Shown here piece by piece: positions 16,418 to 16,995 of a stretch of 16,995 bases of DNA. The notes beneath the pieces are model-generated. The model did not search any database and was not told the DNA's origin. It was given only the letters and a program-made list of their open reading frames with translations. How positions within the stretch are numbered: position 1 is the first letter of the stretch; every line of letters starts with the position of its first letter. A program made the position numbers and the translations under genes. The stretch spans positions 1 to 16,995 of the forward strand of contig JAGVTI010000142.1 in assembly GCA_019136935.1 (NCBI GenBank). Direction: 5' to 3'. This DNA comes from Deltaproteobacteria bacterium. GTDB lineage: Bacteria; Desulfobacterota; Syntrophia; Syntrophales; JAAYKM01.

Positions 16418-16473
16418 GTGATTTGCATGGTTTCAATACGTTCCCAGTCTGTTTGTCCCGTGCGCTTCCCACC

Positions 16474-16574
16474 TTTGTCATCCTGAGCGCTCCCCGCCGT
16501 TGTCGTCCCGAGCGTTACCCGCCGTTGTCGTCCCGAGCGTTACCCGCCGTTGTCGTCCCGAGCGTTACCCGCCC
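16474..16574 (+). repeat. 25-base tandem array on the left of a palindromic element
   Basis: One 26-base variant unit (16474-16499) is followed by three near-identical 25-base units (16500-16524, 16525-16549, 16550-16574), each opening TTGTCGTCCCGAGCG. The opening is a variant of the left end of the palindrome that follows at 16575 (TTTGTCATCCTGAGCG). Confidence 0.9.
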
Positions 16575-16655
16575 TTTGTCATCCTGAGCGCAGCGAAGGA
16601 TCTCTCTTTCGCGCTTGAGATTCTTCGTCGCTGCCGCTCCTCAGAATGACAAAGG
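16575..16655. repeat. Palindromic repeat element between two arrays
   Basis: TTTGTCATCCTGAG (16575-16588) and CTCAGAATGACAAA are inverted copies with one mismatch. Inner arms AGCGAAGGATCTC and GAGATTCTTCGTCGCT continue the pairing with a small bulge. The 81-base unit could fold as a long hairpin. It matches the ends found in clusters A and B. Confidence 0.8.
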
Positions 16656-16995
16656 AAAAGGGGCTCCTCAGGCATAACAAAGGAACGGTGCTCTTTGGGC
16701 ATGGCAAAGAGACGGCGCTCCTCGGGCATAACAAAGGAACGGTGCTCCTCGGGCATGGCAAAGGAACTGTGCTCTTTGGGCATGGCAAAGAGACGGCGCT
16801 CCTCGGGCATGGCAAAGGAACGGTGTTCCTCGGACATGGCAAAGGAACTGTGCTCTTTGGGCATGGCAAAGAGACGGCGCTCCTCGGACATGACAAAGGA
16901 ACTGTGCTCCTCGGACATGACAAAGGAACTGTGCTCCTCGGACATGACAAAGGAACTGTGCTCCTCGGACATGACAAAGGAACTGTGCTCCTCGG
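16636..16995 (+). repeat. 27-base tandem array with 81-base higher-order period
   Basis: Thirteen complete 27-base units and a partial one run from 16636 to the window end and presumably beyond. The first unit is the right end of the palindrome itself. Units at 16690, 16771 and 16852 are identical to each other and differ from their neighbours, which makes a three-unit, 81-base pattern. The four units from 16879 to 16986 are identical. Because 27 divides by three and the unit has no stop, two minus-strand frames stay open, giving a nine-residue peptide repeat; no ribosome site, signal or known domain supports a real protein. Confidence 0.92.

Noticed and set aside
14987..16486. 499-residue + strand frame and a 533-residue minus frame (14880-16481) over hflX
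   Set aside because: Both are other-frame readings of hflX, which carries the G1-G5 motifs in its own frame; the alternatives are Pro/Gly/Arg- or Asp/Val/Gln-rich with no motif.
16565..16977. Two minus-strand frames of 132-135 residues with nine-residue repeats (MSEEHSSFV-like)
   Set aside because: They come from a stop-free 27-base repeat being a multiple of three. Two frames are open at once, and both end in the translation of the known palindromic repeat. A real repeat protein is not excluded but is unsupported.
16474..16995. CRISPR array
   Set aside because: The repeats are directly adjacent with no variable spacers, units drift gradually, and no cas gene is present.

Overview
The window looks like a piece of chromosome from a high-GC, Gram-negative, probably strictly anaerobic bacterium. 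Gene content and protein style suggest a syntrophic Desulfobacterota/Deltaproteobacteria lineage (Syntrophus-like); this is inference from remembered family sequences, not a database match. Supporting signs are an Rpe/WaaA/HflX neighbourhood, a stand-alone 3-hydroxybutyryl-CoA dehydrogenase, a GcvH-LipM pair and intergenic 'TTGTCATTCTGAG...' palindromic repeats. No phage, plasmid, transposase, CRISPR, rRNA or tRNA gene was recognised.

Layout. 1-1513: end of a TPR protein overlapping by 4 bases an M24 Xaa-Pro aminopeptidase, closed by a hairpin terminator. 1579-2871: gcvH and, 6 bases later, a LipM-type octanoyltransferase, likely a small lipoylation operon. 2872-3503: a gene-free stretch with weak promoter and terminator candidates leading into carA-carB (3504-7878). 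8006-10520: rpsU, a LOG-family protein and holA, all on the + strand. 10521-11093: a repeat-filled gap. 11094-11951: hbd, convergent with rpe (12722-12060, minus) across a strong, apparently bidirectional terminator. 12723-13491: a second repeat-filled gap. 13492-14883: waaA, which overlaps tail to tail by 149 bases with hflX (minus, 16405-14735). 16474-16995: a palindromic repeat flanked on both sides by tandem arrays, running off the window.

The most notable gene is carA. It is a full-length, uninterrupted carbamoyl-phosphate synthase small subunit, but all three glutaminase triad residues are replaced (Cys to Ser246, His to Ile331, Glu to Leu333), together with several glutamine-pocket residues. 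The neighbouring carB looks fully intact. This resembles mammalian CPS1, whose glutaminase domain has lost its cysteine and which uses free ammonia, and suggests an ammonia-dependent or otherwise rewired CarAB.

Two other points deserve attention. First, hflX has conserved N-terminal coding sequence upstream of its first ATG and no ATG/GTG/TTG there, but has an ideal Shine-Dalgarno 6 bases before an ATC codon. Second, the three repeat clusters all appear to be short-period arrays (25, 27 and about 30-33 bases) grown from the ends of one dispersed palindromic element; two show a three-unit higher-order period and the third consists of two three-unit blocks. The remaining genes are ordinary housekeeping functions: protein turnover, lipoylation, pyrimidine/arginine precursor synthesis, translation, DNA replication, acyl-CoA metabolism, pentose phosphates and LPS core assembly.
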